A stretch of 64,000 nt of DNA from Salarias fasciatus (Eukaryota; Chordata; Actinopteri; Blenniiformes; Blenniidae): NCBI RefSeq assembly GCF_902148845.1, contig NC_043753.1, forward strand, positions 10,420,843-10,484,842, read 5' to 3'. Below the pieces are notes generated by a model. It was not told the DNA's origin. It saw nothing but the letters and a program-made list of their open reading frames with translations, and did no database searches. Made by a program: the position numbers and the translations under genes. Numbering within the stretch: the stretch's first letter is position 1; the number at the start of each line of letters is the position of its first letter. Shown here one piece after another: positions 1 to 11,000 of this stretch.

Positions 1-2790
1 CAAAAAATCACATAAAAAAAATCCCTCTGATATCCACAAACCATTTCACCTCAGGATGACAGTAGAACATCCCACGATGTCACTTACCAAACTTCAGAGC
101 AATCTCATGTTGCATTTCAAAGTAAGAGCCCTCCAAAAACATCCATTCTGAGATTCTTTTCTGACTAACTTCAAAAAATCATATAAAAAAAATCCCTCTG
201 ATATCCACAAACCATTTCACCTCAGGCTGACAGCAGACCATCCCTGGAGGTCACTCACCTATTTTCAAAACAATCTGATGTGGCATTTCAAAATAAGAGC
301 CCCCCAAAAATGTCATACCTGGGATGAAATTTACCCTAAGTTAAAAAAATCATATAAAAAAATCCTTCTGATATCCACAAACCATTTCACCTCAGGCTGA
401 CAGTAGACCATCCCAGGATGTCACTCAACAAATTTCAGAGCAATCTGATGTGGTATTTCAAAATAAGAGCCCTCCAAAAATGTCATACCTGGGATTAAAT
501 TTACCCTAAGTTAAAAAATTCATATAAAAAAATCCTTCTGCTATCCACAAACCATTTCACCTCAGGCTGACAGTAGGCCACCCCAGGATGTCACTCAGCT
601 AATCTCAGAGCAATCCCATGTAATATTTCAAAATAAGAGCCCTCCGAAAGTGTCATATCTGGGATTAAATTTACCCTAAATTAAAAAATTCATATAAAAA
701 AATCCTTTTGATATCCACAAACAATTTCACCTCAAGCTGACAGTAGACCATCCCAGGAGGTCACTCACCTATTTTCAAAACAATCTGATGTGGCATTTCA
801 AAATAAGAGCCCCCCAAAAATGTCATACCTGGGATTAAATTTACCCTAAATTAAAAAAAATTATATAAAAAAATTCTTCTGATATCCACAAACCATTTCA
901 CCTCAGGATCACAGTAGACCATCCCACGATGTCACTCAGCTAATCTCAGAGCAAACCGATGTAGTATTACAAAATAAGGGCTCTCCAAAAATAAAATTCC
1001 TTGAATTATATTTACCCTAAATTAAAAAAAATACAAAAAAATTCCTCAGATATCCACAAACCATTTCACTTCAGGCTGAGAGTAGACCTTCCCAGCATGT
1101 CACCCACCTAATATCAGAGTAATCTGATGTGGCATTTCAAAATAAGAGGCCTTCTAAAATAGCTATTCCGGGATTATACTTACCCTCATTTGAAAAATTA
1201 TGAAAAAAATCCCTGTGATATCCACAAACCATTTCACTTTCAGTTGATGGTAGGCCAGCCCAGGATGTCACTCACAAATTTTCAGAACAGTCTGATGTGG
1301 CACTTCAAAATAAGAGCCCCATAAATAACACAACTTTTCATGTGTTGTCAACACAACTTCAATTTTTCAACATGTGTCAAACACAAAACCGATTACAAAA
1401 GTAATCATAAAAATTGTAGCGGAACCATCTGTCACAGGTGTCCCATTAGATCTGTATGGCAAAAGAAAGAAAATACACTCAGCGTTAGCTGCAGTACAAA
1501 AGATTTTGTGGTGGTACTCCATCCATCCATTCTATCTCTCCAGTTTATGTGTAATTGCTGCTTGACGTGCCTGAAGGACCTCCAAAGGATGTGGTCCTGT
1601 ACTGTAAAATCAGTTTTGTGTTTGACACATGTTAAAAATAAAAGCTGTGTTGACAACACATTTAATTTAAATGTCACATCAGACTGTTCTGAAAATTTGT
1701 GAGTGACATCCTGGGCTGGCCTACCATCAACTGAAAGTGAAATGGTTTGTGGATATCACAGGGATTTTTTTTCATAATTTTTCAAATGAGGGTAAGTATA
1801 ATCCCGGAATAGCTATTTTAGAAGGCCTCTTATTTTGAAATGCCACATCAGATTACTCTGATATTAGGTGGGTGACATGCTGGGAAGGTCTACTGTCATC
1901 CTGAGGTGAAATGGTTTGTAGATATCAAAAGGATTTTTTTTATATGAATTTTTTAATTTAGGGTAAATTTAATCCAAGATGTTCTATTTTTGGAGGGCTC
2001 TTATTTTGAAATACCACATCAGATTGCTCTAAAGTGTAGGAACTGATATCATGGGATTGTCTACTGTCATCCTGAGGTGAAATGGTTTGTGGATATCAGA
2101 GGGATTTTTTTTATGTGATTTTTTGAAATGAGGGTAAGTATTATCCCAGAAGTGATGTTTTTGGAGGGCTCTTACTTTGAAATGCAACATCAGATTGCTC
2201 TGAAGTTTGGTGAGTGACATCGTGGGATGTTCTACTGTGATCCTGAGGTGAAATGGTTTGTGGATATCAGAGGGATTTTTTTATATGATTTTTTGAAGTT
2301 AGTGAGAAAAAATCGCAGAAGTGATGTTTTTGGAGGGCTCTTACTTTGAAATGCAACATGAGATTGCTCTGAAGTTTGGTGAGTGACATCGTGGGATGGT
2401 CTACTGTCAGCCTGAGGTGAAATGGTTCGTGGATATCAGAGGGATTTTTTTATATGATTTTTTGAAATGAGGGTAGGTATAATCCCAGAAGTGATGTTTT
2501 TGGAGGACTCTTACTTTGAAATGCAACATCAGATTGCTCTGAAATTTGTGGAGTGACATCGTGGGATGGTCTACTGTGATCCTGAGGTGAAATGGTTTGT
2601 GGATATCAGAGGGATTTTTTTATGTGATTTTTTGAAATGAGGGTAAGTATTATCCTAGAAGTGGTGTTTTTGGAGGGCTTTTAGTTTTAAAAAGCCACAT
2701 CAGATTGCTCTGAAGTTTGGTGAGTTACATCGTGGGAAGGTCTACTGCCAGCCTGAGGTGAAAGGGTTTGTGGATATCAGAGGGATTTTT
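1..2790. repeat. Foldback (inverted) minisatellite array, ~170-bp monomers
   Basis: The left part (1 to about 1330) carries about eight monomers that share the core TATCCACAAACCATTTCACC, spaced about 170 bp apart (near 30, 200, 371, 541, 711, 882, 1050, 1219). From about 1700 to 2790 the same monomer occurs about seven times in reverse complement, recognisable by GGTGAAATGGTTTGTGGATA. The pairing extends inward: TGTGTTGTCAACACA near 1339 matches its reverse complement near 1645. About 200 bp around 1400-1600 remain unpaired. The whole could fold into a hairpin with arms over 1 kb. The left end is cut by the window edge. No gene is seen in it. It may be a foldback DNA transposon with tandem repeats in its arms, or a satellite inversion; the family is not recognised. 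Confidence 0.85.
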
Positions 2791-3419
2791 TATATTTACA
2801 AATCCAGTTATACAGTGACATGTGCCTGCCTGCGCTCTTACCGTAATGCCTAGTGTAAGCGCGCACCGCGGCACTTCGTTTTTTTCACGGAGGGATGGCT
2901 TTACCGCAGTGACTTTTCGACTAGTCCAAATTTACGTCGACTTGTGCAGTGGAAGTCGACTAGTCGACGTTTCTGTTAATGCCCTACTACACACACAACT
3001 AAATATGAAAACAGCAGCAGACCATTTCACAGATCTGACCCAGATTCTATAAAGTCCTGTATAATTGTGTTTTCCTTTTACACATGCGGATCTTGTTCTG
3101 ATAATCACAACCTAAGTGGAGATTCGTGAGTCAATGCCTCTAAATGTCAGACAGACTAAGAGACTAAAATAAAACCGCCCACACACTTACTTGAACCTTC
3201 TCCTTGGAATAGAAACTACAATGGATGATTTACAGGCTTTGTTGTTTCTGTCACACCCAGCTATGTCAAACACTTCTCTGATGACAGATTCATCATTTGA
3301 TTGCAGCTGAAGTTGTTTGAGACAACAAACCAGTCCGATGAGCTTTAATATGCGACTCTCCCTCATCTGCCCAGTGTTTGGAAAAGCAGAGCCGAGACGA
3401 GTTCGAGTGCAGGCGGACG
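2791..3419. other. Intergenic, upstream of Ig gene 1
   Basis: No gene is seen. About 2815-2990 contains GC-richer sequence with a short palindromic GTCGACTAGTCGAC motif of the kind found near the ends of fish DNA-transposon remnants; I could not define its ends. The last ~100 bases are the presumed promoter and 5' UTR of the Ig gene starting at 3420. No clear TATA box is present. Confidence 0.4.
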
Positions 3420-5457
3420 ATGACTCGGATCAGACGCCTGGTGTTTCTGGAGGTCCTGACTCTCCTGTGGACCCTGGCGAGTGGAGGTGAGTGGGGTGTT
3501 TCCCGTCTGGATGATTTAACTTTGTCTTCGGGTGTTGTTTAAAGCTCTGTGACTCTGAGACACACCTCACCGACGTGCACACAGAAACTTCTTTTCTTTT
3601 CCTTTAGGCCCGCACCTGTCTGTGTAATGTTGATGTTCTGGATGTATCGTGTATTATTTTCAGTTCAATTCACTTTAATCCTCAAGAAATCACACTGAAT
3701 GACACACTTAAAAGTTAAAAAAGTCCATACGTTGAACTTGGGTGCTATAAAATATTTGCTTTCTGGAAGACATCATGCTGAGAAGAGATTTGGGCATATT
3801 TTAAGTTGGATTTTACTGAATGTGTTTACAGATTTGACCACATAAAATCAAAAACAATGAATAGAAGTGCCTGTAAAATCAGAGACGACTGATGAAAATG
3901 TGTCATTATTCGTGAAGCTGTTCCAGATTGGACGAGTATAGCTGATTGACGTCTCAGTTCAGGTCAGACTAATCTATTGTTATTTTTCATAAGTTTTAAG
4001 AAAAACAAATTAGCTCGACATATTCATCATCAACATTTTCTTTAAACTTCCCAAAGTCTTTAAGCATTAAAAAAAAAAAAAAAGTGAAATGGGAGCAGAT
4101 CACCATCGTTCTGAACTGTATTATCTTCAAAACTGTGATCAGTGTCTCTGGGTAAATGTTGGTTTTCTTCTTCCAGATACGGACGTCGTCTGTGTTGTCA
4201 TGGAAACCTGCATGTTACCGTGCCGCTTCCGGGGCGGCTCTGACGCCATCATTCACTGGACTCAGATGAAGACGAGGCAGAGCTTCGTCCACGCTTATTA
4301 CATCAACCAGACGGTGCTGGTGCACCAAGACCGGCGCTTCACAGGCCGGACGTCCATGTTCGAGGAGCAGCTCGCCGCGGGAAACGCCTCGCTCCTGCTC
4401 AGGGAGGTGCAGATCCAAGACCAGGGCAGGTACAAGTGCTTCACTGACACCTTCCACCAGAACCAGGACTCATTCGTCAACGTCAAAGTGGACGGTGAGT
4501 CCATCACAGCCACCTAGACGCAGCAGTATATCTCACTATATCCAGATTCCTGCTCAGGGTCCAATTTAGTTAAAAAAAAACACAAGAAAATCACATTCTC
4601 TCTCTTTCCAAATGAAAATCTTGATGCAGCTCCAGTCCGTGAAGTCCACATGCAGCAGGAGGGAGACCGGATCACCTGCAGCTCGGGAGGGATCTACCCG
4701 GAGCCCAACCTCACCTGGACCGCCAGCCCGCCGTCCGGCGCGATCCTGAAGAGCACCACCATCGTCCAGCTGAGCCAGCAGCAGCTCTACAACATCAGCA
4801 GCTCCCTGACGCTCTCACACAGCGACGCCGACCTGGCGTACAACTGCACCGTCAGCACAGCCAGCGGCGAGAAGACGGCCACTCTCACAAGTCCAGTAAA
4901 AGCGAGACAGCAGCAGTACCGAAGCGGTGAATGGAATTTATACAAACAGCATATTATACTGCTTTAGCAATCTGGAATCCATTCACCGGGACATCTCCAG
5001 GCCCCAGGATCAGTTTCAGGGACCAAATTTTACCATAAATAGACATTAAAAATACACTGAAATAGAATAAAAATATGCAGTTTTCCTAATGTGTGCACAG
5101 AAATGTCAATGAAACCTGATGAACCACAGCTTTGGACTGGCATGCATCACTAAGATTACAACAAATTCAAAATAAAGGCGTTGCATGAAACCATGTTTTC
5201 TCTGTGTGTGTTGCAGGTGTCGCGATAGGACAAGTGGTTGGAGTTGTTTTGGTAACAGTGTCGATGGGCCTGGTGCCATGTTTCTACCACAAATGTAAAA
5301 AGGTAAATAAGCACATGCAATGGAAACAGTTAACCTTTAAGTCATGCTCAGGAAGGCCAACTGTTTAATCAACAAAAGTGCTACTACCCTGCTTTGTTGT
5401 AGCCCTGAGAAACTCTGTGTGCAGGCTCGGTGTTCCAGGGAAACCAAAGTCGTGTGA
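3420..5457 (+). CDS. HHLA2-like B7-family protein, gene 1 (V-C-TM form)
   Basis: Coding exons: 3420-3486 (leader, MTRIRRLVFLEVLTLLWTLASG), 4177-4494 (IgV), 4630-4926 (IgC), 5217-5302 (TM) and probably 5425-5457 (short tail ending at TGA). All joints are phase 1 up to the TM exon, and the sum is 801 nt (266 aa). The IgV exon has the B-strand LPC motif and the F-strand GRYKC cysteine. The HAYYINQ and RFTGRTSMF stretches resemble HHLA2 (B7-H7/B7-H5), a ligand on antigen-presenting cells. The IgC exon has ITCSSGGIYPEPNLTW and an AYNC F strand. The TM is IGQVVGVVLVTVSMGLV followed by KCKK. Unlike genes 2-4 it has no third Ig (second V) exon. The last exon is the least certain: an acceptor at 5401 would stop after one codon, whereas 5425 gives ten. 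Orthology to mammalian HHLA2 rather than another B7 gene is inferred from domain order in the paralogs. Confidence 0.75.
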
Positions 5458-8072
5458 ACAACACCCCAATCTGTACATCTGGAGATCCACCCACATCTGC
5501 TCAGGAAGAGGACTCAGTCGCACCACGATACACTGATGTGATGTGCTGCTTCAGGAACACACACTTCTTTACACACTGAGGCGTCTGCAGGGCAGAGCAC
5601 CGAGAAGAATATTCAAGCGTGGCAGCAAATTCCTTTTTTTTTAGGAAGGATAATACAAATGATATATATAATATACATATAGAAATGACAAAGATGGGAA
5701 TAAAAAATTGTGATAAAATAATAATCTAAAGTCAGAAAAACACCAAAAATGTCAACAAAAGAAGTATATACCAGAATTCGGGAACTAAAATCAATATAAA
5801 AGAATGACTCAAACATTACATTGTGTTTTGTAATAATGTTAACACTAATAATTAGAATCATCATAATCATTATAATCCTAATAATTATAGAAGACTATAT
5901 ACAACTTAATTAAGAATAAATTAGAAAAACACTTTAATGAGAAACATGATATGGTGTTAAACACAATAAACATAATACTTACATTACAGTTTGAAGAAAA
6001 ATAACAGGTATAAGAATACTGACATAAATGTAACCATAATATTTCCTGAAGAGGACAGTAAGCATTCAAATACACTAAATATTATATGCATGAATTAAAT
6101 ATAATGTGAACTGGGAATTATATGAAAATATTCAACTCTATAAATGCAAATGCAAAAAATGTACAGACTTTTTTATTTCTGAAATATTAAAACAAAGTAC
6201 AGTAATTTGCCAAACGGCAATACTGTGCTGATAGATATATTTCAAAAATCAAATAATACATTTATGGAATTTTGGAGTCATTTCTTAGACAACTGTTGAG
6301 AGAAATACACTTTGCACTTTAACTTGAATCTCATCCTGAGATTCTTCCTCTACCTCATCTCTCAGAAAAAAATGTAAATAAGAATAAATTTGTGTATAAA
6401 TCCAGACAGACAATTTATATCACCAGTGAAGAGAGCATGTTAATATATACTTTTACATAACCAGCTCATAGCTCAAACATGTTTTTCTGCCATCCAGATA
6501 ATTTGCGAAACAAGAAGGCCTTTCTTATGACCTGGAAATCAAAATCAACTGCAATTGTCTTTTAAATGAAACAAAACTGAAAATTTAAGGCAGAAAACAT
6601 AAAATGCTGGCTTTTCTAATTCAATGAGCTTAATTTACAGATAATTTCCATTCTTATTCTGTTATCATTTGGTCCTCTGGTAAAGACGGTTCCATGTCTG
6701 TTGGCCTCACTGTGATAAAAATGGAAGAACCTAGAAGCTGTGTTTCATAGAGATCTTTTGAAACATCCAGCATCCCAACATCATCTGTACGGGTTAAACA
6801 CTGGAGATCCCTGCAGGATTCACAGGATCAGCACATTAATACCAATAACAAATTCCATCCATGTATCCATTAGATATGACTTGAAAGTGTATAATGATGA
6901 AGTGCATTACATTCATGTTAGACTTCAATCACTCTGAATTTGTCAACAGGCTCATCTTAGAGGCTTTCACAGGTCAGAAAATGAAGAAAAACTTGTTTAA
7001 CATTGTACTAATAGTGTTCAATATCATGCAAATTCTGTTATTGACTTTTTTTATTGTATTATTTTCAATAAAATATATTTATTTTTACATATAAAAGTTG
7101 TCCTGTTTGCATTCTATGATGGGAAAAAAACTCTTATATTTTTATACCAACTGTCAACATGTATGTGATGGAGAGAAAGAGACTGAAGGGCTGGACAAAT
7201 TAACAGATTGAATGACTGAACCGCGGATTTATTGACTGAGAAATGACAAAGTCAACAAATGAACGATCAAGGAGGATGACAATTTCACACTAACGTGCAT
7301 GCAGTAATATCACCCAACAACTCCTTCTCCTCCCTGTGTCATCTTCATCTCACAAACTTTCTTCTCTGTCATATTAATTTATTCTTCCTCATTGTCAATC
7401 AGTAGATGTGTGGCAACAGTAAAAGTTCTCTGATGGTGTGACAGAACCTCTTCCAGGTGAATATCCATTGTACAGTCCAGGTACCTTCCTCCTCAAAACC
7501 CCAGGAAGAAATGAAGCTTCACCTGCTTTTTACATGGTTTTACACTGTTTCACACTGTTTTACACTGTCTATAAGGGATATCAGTTATTGATTGATGATT
7601 GACTGAATGAATGAGGACCTACTGATTGACTGATGGGCATTTCAACAAATGATTGATTGATGGATTGATTATGACCAAATAATCAAATGACTGGATGACA
7701 AGCATTAAAAAAGAGACTTAAGGGACTCAATGAAAATGTATGATGCATGCTTGTAAATAAGTGTCTCAGTTCCACCCTTCAAATACTTATGAGTTGAGGA
7801 GTTGGACTGCCTTAGGTATAAAGGTAGGCCGTTCTAATCTGTCCCGCATGCGGGATGAATGTCACCCAGAAGGGAGCCACTCAAATGCAGAGAAGAGAGC
7901 ATGTGAGAGGTCACTGATGATCCGGTTAGTCAGTCTGCATGTTTAATATTCATACACTGCAGAGAGAGTTCTGAGAGGCAGTCCTATGATTTTAGAGCAG
8001 GCCTCATACCTGTGATGTTTGCTTTTTGCACGGTAACCTCATACCACCACACACACCAGATTGTCTCTGACG
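5458..8072. other. 3' flank of gene 1 and 5' flank of gene 2; AT-rich
   Basis: No coding gene is supported; short ORFs here are AT-rich noise. From about 6852 the sequence (CATGTATCCATTAGATATGA onward) matches 17266 onward at high identity, so the left edge of the 10-kb tandem duplication lies here. A TGAT/GATT-type simple repeat near 7580-7670 and the block CTCAGTTCCACCCTTCAAAT near 7766 recur upstream of gene 3 (18020, 18141) and in the third partial copy (25240-25420). Confidence 0.6.
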
Positions 8073-11000
8073 ATGACTGCAGCCAAACGCACAGCGCTGC
8101 TCCTGACTTTACTGTGGATTACTGCCAGAGGAGGTGAGTGAGATGTTTATACAACTTGTCTTAAAGTTGAAAACATTAGTTCTGAAATTGTTGAGGACCT
8201 GTCATGGTAACTTTCTACTAGGCCTGCACAATATATCGTTTGAACATCGCCATCGCAATGTGCGCATGTGCAATAGTCACATTGCAGGATGTGCAATATT
8301 TTTATTATTATTATTTTTAACTTTTGTTTTGCTTCGGAAAAGCAGCAAGCTGCTCCATGCTCCGCACAGCCGCTCTCTCCCTCCCTCCTGCTCAGTACTC
8401 ACCACCCCCCTCCCTCCACCACAGCAGGGGGGGGGGGAGGAGGTCGGGCTACACTCTGAACACAGGCGACATGCAGGAGGAAGCGACGGAGGATTTAGTC
8501 CCCAAAAGAAGGCCAACATGTGAAATTTGGATATATTTCGGCTATAAAAAAAAGACGATACGGAACAAAAAAACGTTCTCTGCCGACAGTGCCTCATCGA
8601 GGTTGCCTCAACACGATTTAATACGTCAAACCTGTTGGACCATTTGAAACACCATCACAAGCTCCTGTATTTCCAGTGCAAAAGCAAAGACCCCAGGTGA
8701 AACTTCATCTTCTCAAAAAACAATTACAGAAGCCTTTGCCGGTATAACACCGTATGATAGGAACTCAAAACAGCATCGACAAATCATGGATGCAATAACT
8801 TTTTACCTAGCGAAAGACATGGTGCCATTGAACACCGTGGATCGTTAAAGAGGGGTTTTAAAAAATGATCCGCATGCTCGACAAGCGGTATGAAACTCCA
8901 CGTATTTCTCTCAAGTGGCCATCTCCCCAAATAGAGCTATTCAGGTCATCTGGGAAAAATTCTTCTATTTTTAATATCGCAATATATATCGCAATATATC
9001 GCAAGCCCCCAAAAAATCGCAATGTCAGTTTTTTCCAATATCGTGCAGCCCTACTTTCTACCAGTAAAGAACAACAACAACCAGGAAGTAAATGATTCTT
9101 TTCAGACTTCATTGCATCACATGAAAATATGTGCTTTCTGTTTCCATAAATACAGGCACTGATTTATACATGACACAGACCAAAGCAAGAAGTCGAGGTC
9201 ATGTAATATTGTACACCTTAGATACAAAGCAGAGCCAAAAAAAACAACAACACAGAAACAGGATATGAAGTCTGTCCGAACGCCTTGACCAGCTGGGTGT
9301 GTCTACAAAACCTGTTTCGACACTAATAAGAGTTCTTCTATACCCTGTTTCCCGGTCCCTCCTGGTGTGGGGTGGGGTGAGGAACTGACTGTGGGCTGGG
9401 GGACTGCTGACTCCAGGAGGCACATGGGTGGGAGGGTAGAGAAGAGGTTGGAAGGAGGGAGAGTGGAGGTTCACTACGGGGAGGGTGGAGGGAGGGGAGG
9501 AGGGTTGGGTAGCTGCTCGTGAGGGCCAGTTCTGGGTACAGTTATGGAGATGCCCTGGTTTGGAATGGGATACCTGGATCCTCACTCATACATTCTGGTT
9601 TGTTGTCTGATGGTCTCCTGGATCTGGGTTGCAGCAACAAGGAGCACGAGGAATTGTCTTCGAACTGACATTCTGTTAAAGTAAACAAATACTTGCTGTT
9701 GGAACAATGCAGGAAACAACAACAAAGAGCAAAACAAGTGTAACTGGCTGTGGATTTCTAGCCGGTTCTCCAGTTCTCCTTCTCTTATTCCAATCAGCTC
9801 TCAGCATATGTTGACCTTAAAGTAGTTTTGATGAAGAGCTGCAGAGCTGCTGTCTCTCTCAAACCTGCACAATCAGCTTTTCTCAACAGTGACTTAAATA
9901 AAATACTGGAGCAGGAGCTCCAGTATCATTGATCTTGAACTCTGTTCTCCGGAGAAGAACAATGAAAATTAACACTGAAAGGAGCGTGAATGTGGCTGAC
10001 TGTGCAGTCATGGACATTCATAAACATGATATTTGCAAACAGTAGTTATATGGAATCAGCTGGGATTTTCCTTAAACTGACCTATGTTGGCACTTGACTT
10101 CCAGATAAGGAGAAGACCTGCACTTTCAACAACAGCTGCATCTTACCATGCCATGAGGTGAACAACGCTGAAGTAATTCACTGGAAACAGGGGGAGAAAA
10201 CTGTTCACTCCTACTACGATGGACAAGAACAGCTGGCAGAACAGAACCTACGTTTCAAAAGCAGGACGTCCCTGGTTGAGGATCAACGCACCAAAAGAAG
10301 AACTTCGCTCCAGCTGATGAGGGTGCAGATTCAGGACGAGGGTGAATACCTGTGTTACACTAGTAACGTCAACAGTGGACCCAGCAAGTCGTTTATGAAT
10401 CTGCAGGTAATAGGTAAGAGAAATACTCGAAGATATCATACTGACAACAGCACTGGAATAATAAACAATAATTCAATTTGTGAAAAGCATGAAACGTCGT
10501 TGTGACGTTATAATCGATGCTTCACCGCTGATGTTGGCTTTTGTTTCAATAAATAATTTGAGATCAGGCTTTTGAAAATGGAGCTGAACTGTCTCTTTTT
10601 ACATATATTTGTAATAAGATCGTTCCCAAACCATCTGAACATATGCTGACTACCTAACTCAACTTTTTTTTCAGCACCAGTGGTCGATGTCAAAATGAGG
10701 AAGGAAGAAAACAGGATCATCTGCAGCTCTGAGGGGATTTATCCTGATCCTGGACTCACCTGGTCCACCGATCCTCCGTCAAACCTCACCCTCCAGGGTG
10801 ACGCCAGTGTGGCGAACACCACAGAAACTGAAGATCGGCGTTACAACATCCGCAGCTTTATGACGCTTTCAGACAGCGATGAAGATCGGAGCTACAGCTG
10901 TAACATCAGCACTCGCAGTAACTGGAGGAAAGTCACTCTGAAGCAGCTGCGTAAGAACAATGAAACAAACGGAACAGATTTGTGTCTTGACTTGGTATCT

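Noticed and set aside
1-2790. CRISPR-like regular repeats
   Set aside because: The ~170-bp units have no unique spacers and occur in both orientations in vertebrate DNA.
2815-2990. Possible hAT fragment with GTCGACTAGTCGAC
   Set aside because: No paired end or target duplication could be found, so it is not listed as an element.
5401-5412. Alternative last-exon acceptor of gene 1 at 5401
   Set aside because: It gives proline then a stop; the acceptor at 5425 gives a longer basic tail, though transcripts are needed to decide.
9199-9585. 128-aa minus-strand ORF, Pro/Ser-rich
   Set aside because: It runs across the G-rich intronic block and is not conserved as a frame in the paralogous copies.
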